NCBI GenBank assembly: GCA_964446955.1
Contig: CAYUQJ010000001.1
Span: forward strand, 186,001 to 250,000
Direction of reading: 5' to 3'
Origin: Leptolinea sp964446955
Lineage (GTDB): Bacteria > Chloroflexota > Anaerolineae > Anaerolineales > Anaerolineaceae
Length of the DNA stretch: 64,000 nucleotides
Part shown: in pieces, positions 63,615 to 64,000 of the stretch
Position numbering within the stretch: the stretch's first letter is position 1
Layout of the letters: the number at the start of each line of letters is the position of its first letter
Notes under the pieces: generated by a model
What the model was told of the DNA's origin: nothing
Database searches by the model: none
The model's input: the letters and a program-made list of their open reading frames with translations, nothing else
Translations under genes and position numbers: made by a program

Positions 63615-64000
63615 ATGGATGTATTGGGCCTGGATATAGGTGGTTCGGGAATTAAAGGAGCTCTCATTGATGTCGCCACCGGTTCATTATCAAGTGAGCG
63701 GTATCGATTGCCGACCCCCGACGAAGCTCGCCCGAATGATGTGGCAGATGTCATTAATAAAATAGTCAAACATTTTTCCTATAACGGGGTTTTGGGTGTC
63801 GGGTTTCCGGCCGTGGTTCATCATGGCGTGGCATATTCTGCCGCGAATGTGGATGAATCCTGGATTGGGATGGATGTAAGCAAATTGTTGACAAAAGAGA
63901 CAGGCTGCAAATCCTATGTGCTTAATGATGCTGATGCAGCTGGATTGGCCGAAATGGAATTCGGAGTAGGGAAAAAGTATAAAAAAGGCGTGGTGATCTT
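63615..64000 (+). CDS. ppgK: Polyphosphate glucokinase-like ROK kinase, 3' end cut off by window
   Basis: The first 128 codons of a ROK-family sugar kinase. The phosphate motif LGLDIGGSGIKGALID at residues 4-19 and GVGFPAVVHHGVAYSAANVDESWIG near residues 60-85 match polyphosphate--glucose phosphotransferase (PpgK), including the Asn-Asp pair (VLNDADAAGLAEMEFG) where the catalytic Asp sits. It makes glucose-6-phosphate from glucose with polyphosphate or ATP. ATG 63615 follows GGAGG by five bases. The C-terminus lies beyond the window. Confidence 0.85.
   Translation, partial: MDVLGLDIGGSGIKGALIDVATGSLSSERYRLPTPDEARPNDVADVINKIVKHFSYNGVLGVGFPAVVHHGVAYSAANVDESWIGMDVSKLLTKETGCKSYVLNDADAAGLAEMEFGVGKKYKKGVVI

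Noticed and set aside
1..64000. CRISPR array, insertion sequence, tRNA or rRNA
   Set aside because: No regularly spaced direct repeats, transposase motifs, CCA-ended cloverleaf or rRNA segments were seen on reading the gaps between genes.

Overview
The window reads as a chromosomal segment of a bacterium from the Chloroflexota, most likely class Anaerolineae or a close relative. The grounds are several DUF2298 ('Chlor_Arch_YYY') membrane proteins, secreted or membrane proteins with Thr/Pro/Ser-rich 'TPTAT'-type linkers, a beta' RNA polymerase subunit with a long coiled-coil insertion and no rpoB beside it, a polyphosphate-glucokinase-like ROK protein, a glyA-gcvT fusion, and extended -10 promoters (TGnTANAAT) lying almost directly on start codons. 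Base composition is moderate and even. I see no insertion sequence, prophage block, CRISPR array, tRNA or rRNA. This assignment comes from reading the sequence, not from a database search.

Layout. 2-11613 (+): four large membrane proteins (GT39/PMT-like and DUF2298), one a 1836-residue fusion, with a small DUF952 gene coupled between two of them; this looks like an envelope or lipid-linked glycosylation locus. 11621-21252 (+): cytidylate kinase, a C69/secernin-like hydrolase, a large orphan sensor histidine kinase and rpoC. 21347-23703 (-): TIM-barrel/SnoaL fusion, HD hydrolase, SanA-like protein. 23805-26302 (+): DUF4230 protein and a TGS-domain nucleoside kinase. 26362-31792 (-): PLP aminotransferase, GlyA-GcvT fusion, monoacylglycerol-lipase-like hydrolase. 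31870-36042 (+): membrane-anchored subtilase, ECF sigma factor, DegV protein, small membrane protein. 36039-37403 (-): monothiol glutaredoxin-like protein, an unrecognised helical protein, DUF4870 protein. 37545-39492 (+): fmt and a ketopantoate-reductase-family gene.

39485-43573 (-): scpA, a zinc-ribbon protein and mutS. 43698-49229 (+): threonine-synthase-like enzyme, RNase III and SMC. 49327-60256 (-): PpiC-type foldase, then (read in transcription order from the far end) a lipoprotein, an AddB/UvrD-like helicase, a UvrD-family helicase, a free-standing Fe-S PD-(D/E)XK nuclease, RecJ, and rpsF-ssb-rpsR. 60518-64000 (+): a baseplate-J-like membrane protein, RuvX, MltG and the start of a polyphosphate glucokinase.

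Most of the window is housekeeping: transcription, DNA repair, chromosome segregation, translation start, one-carbon metabolism and cell-wall growth. The parts most deserving a second look are the split helicase-helicase-nuclease-RecJ operon, the GlyA-GcvT fusion with its unexplained middle domain, the polytopic membrane subtilase beside an ECF sigma factor, the giant GT-DUF2298 fusion, and the repeated leaderless promoter pattern.
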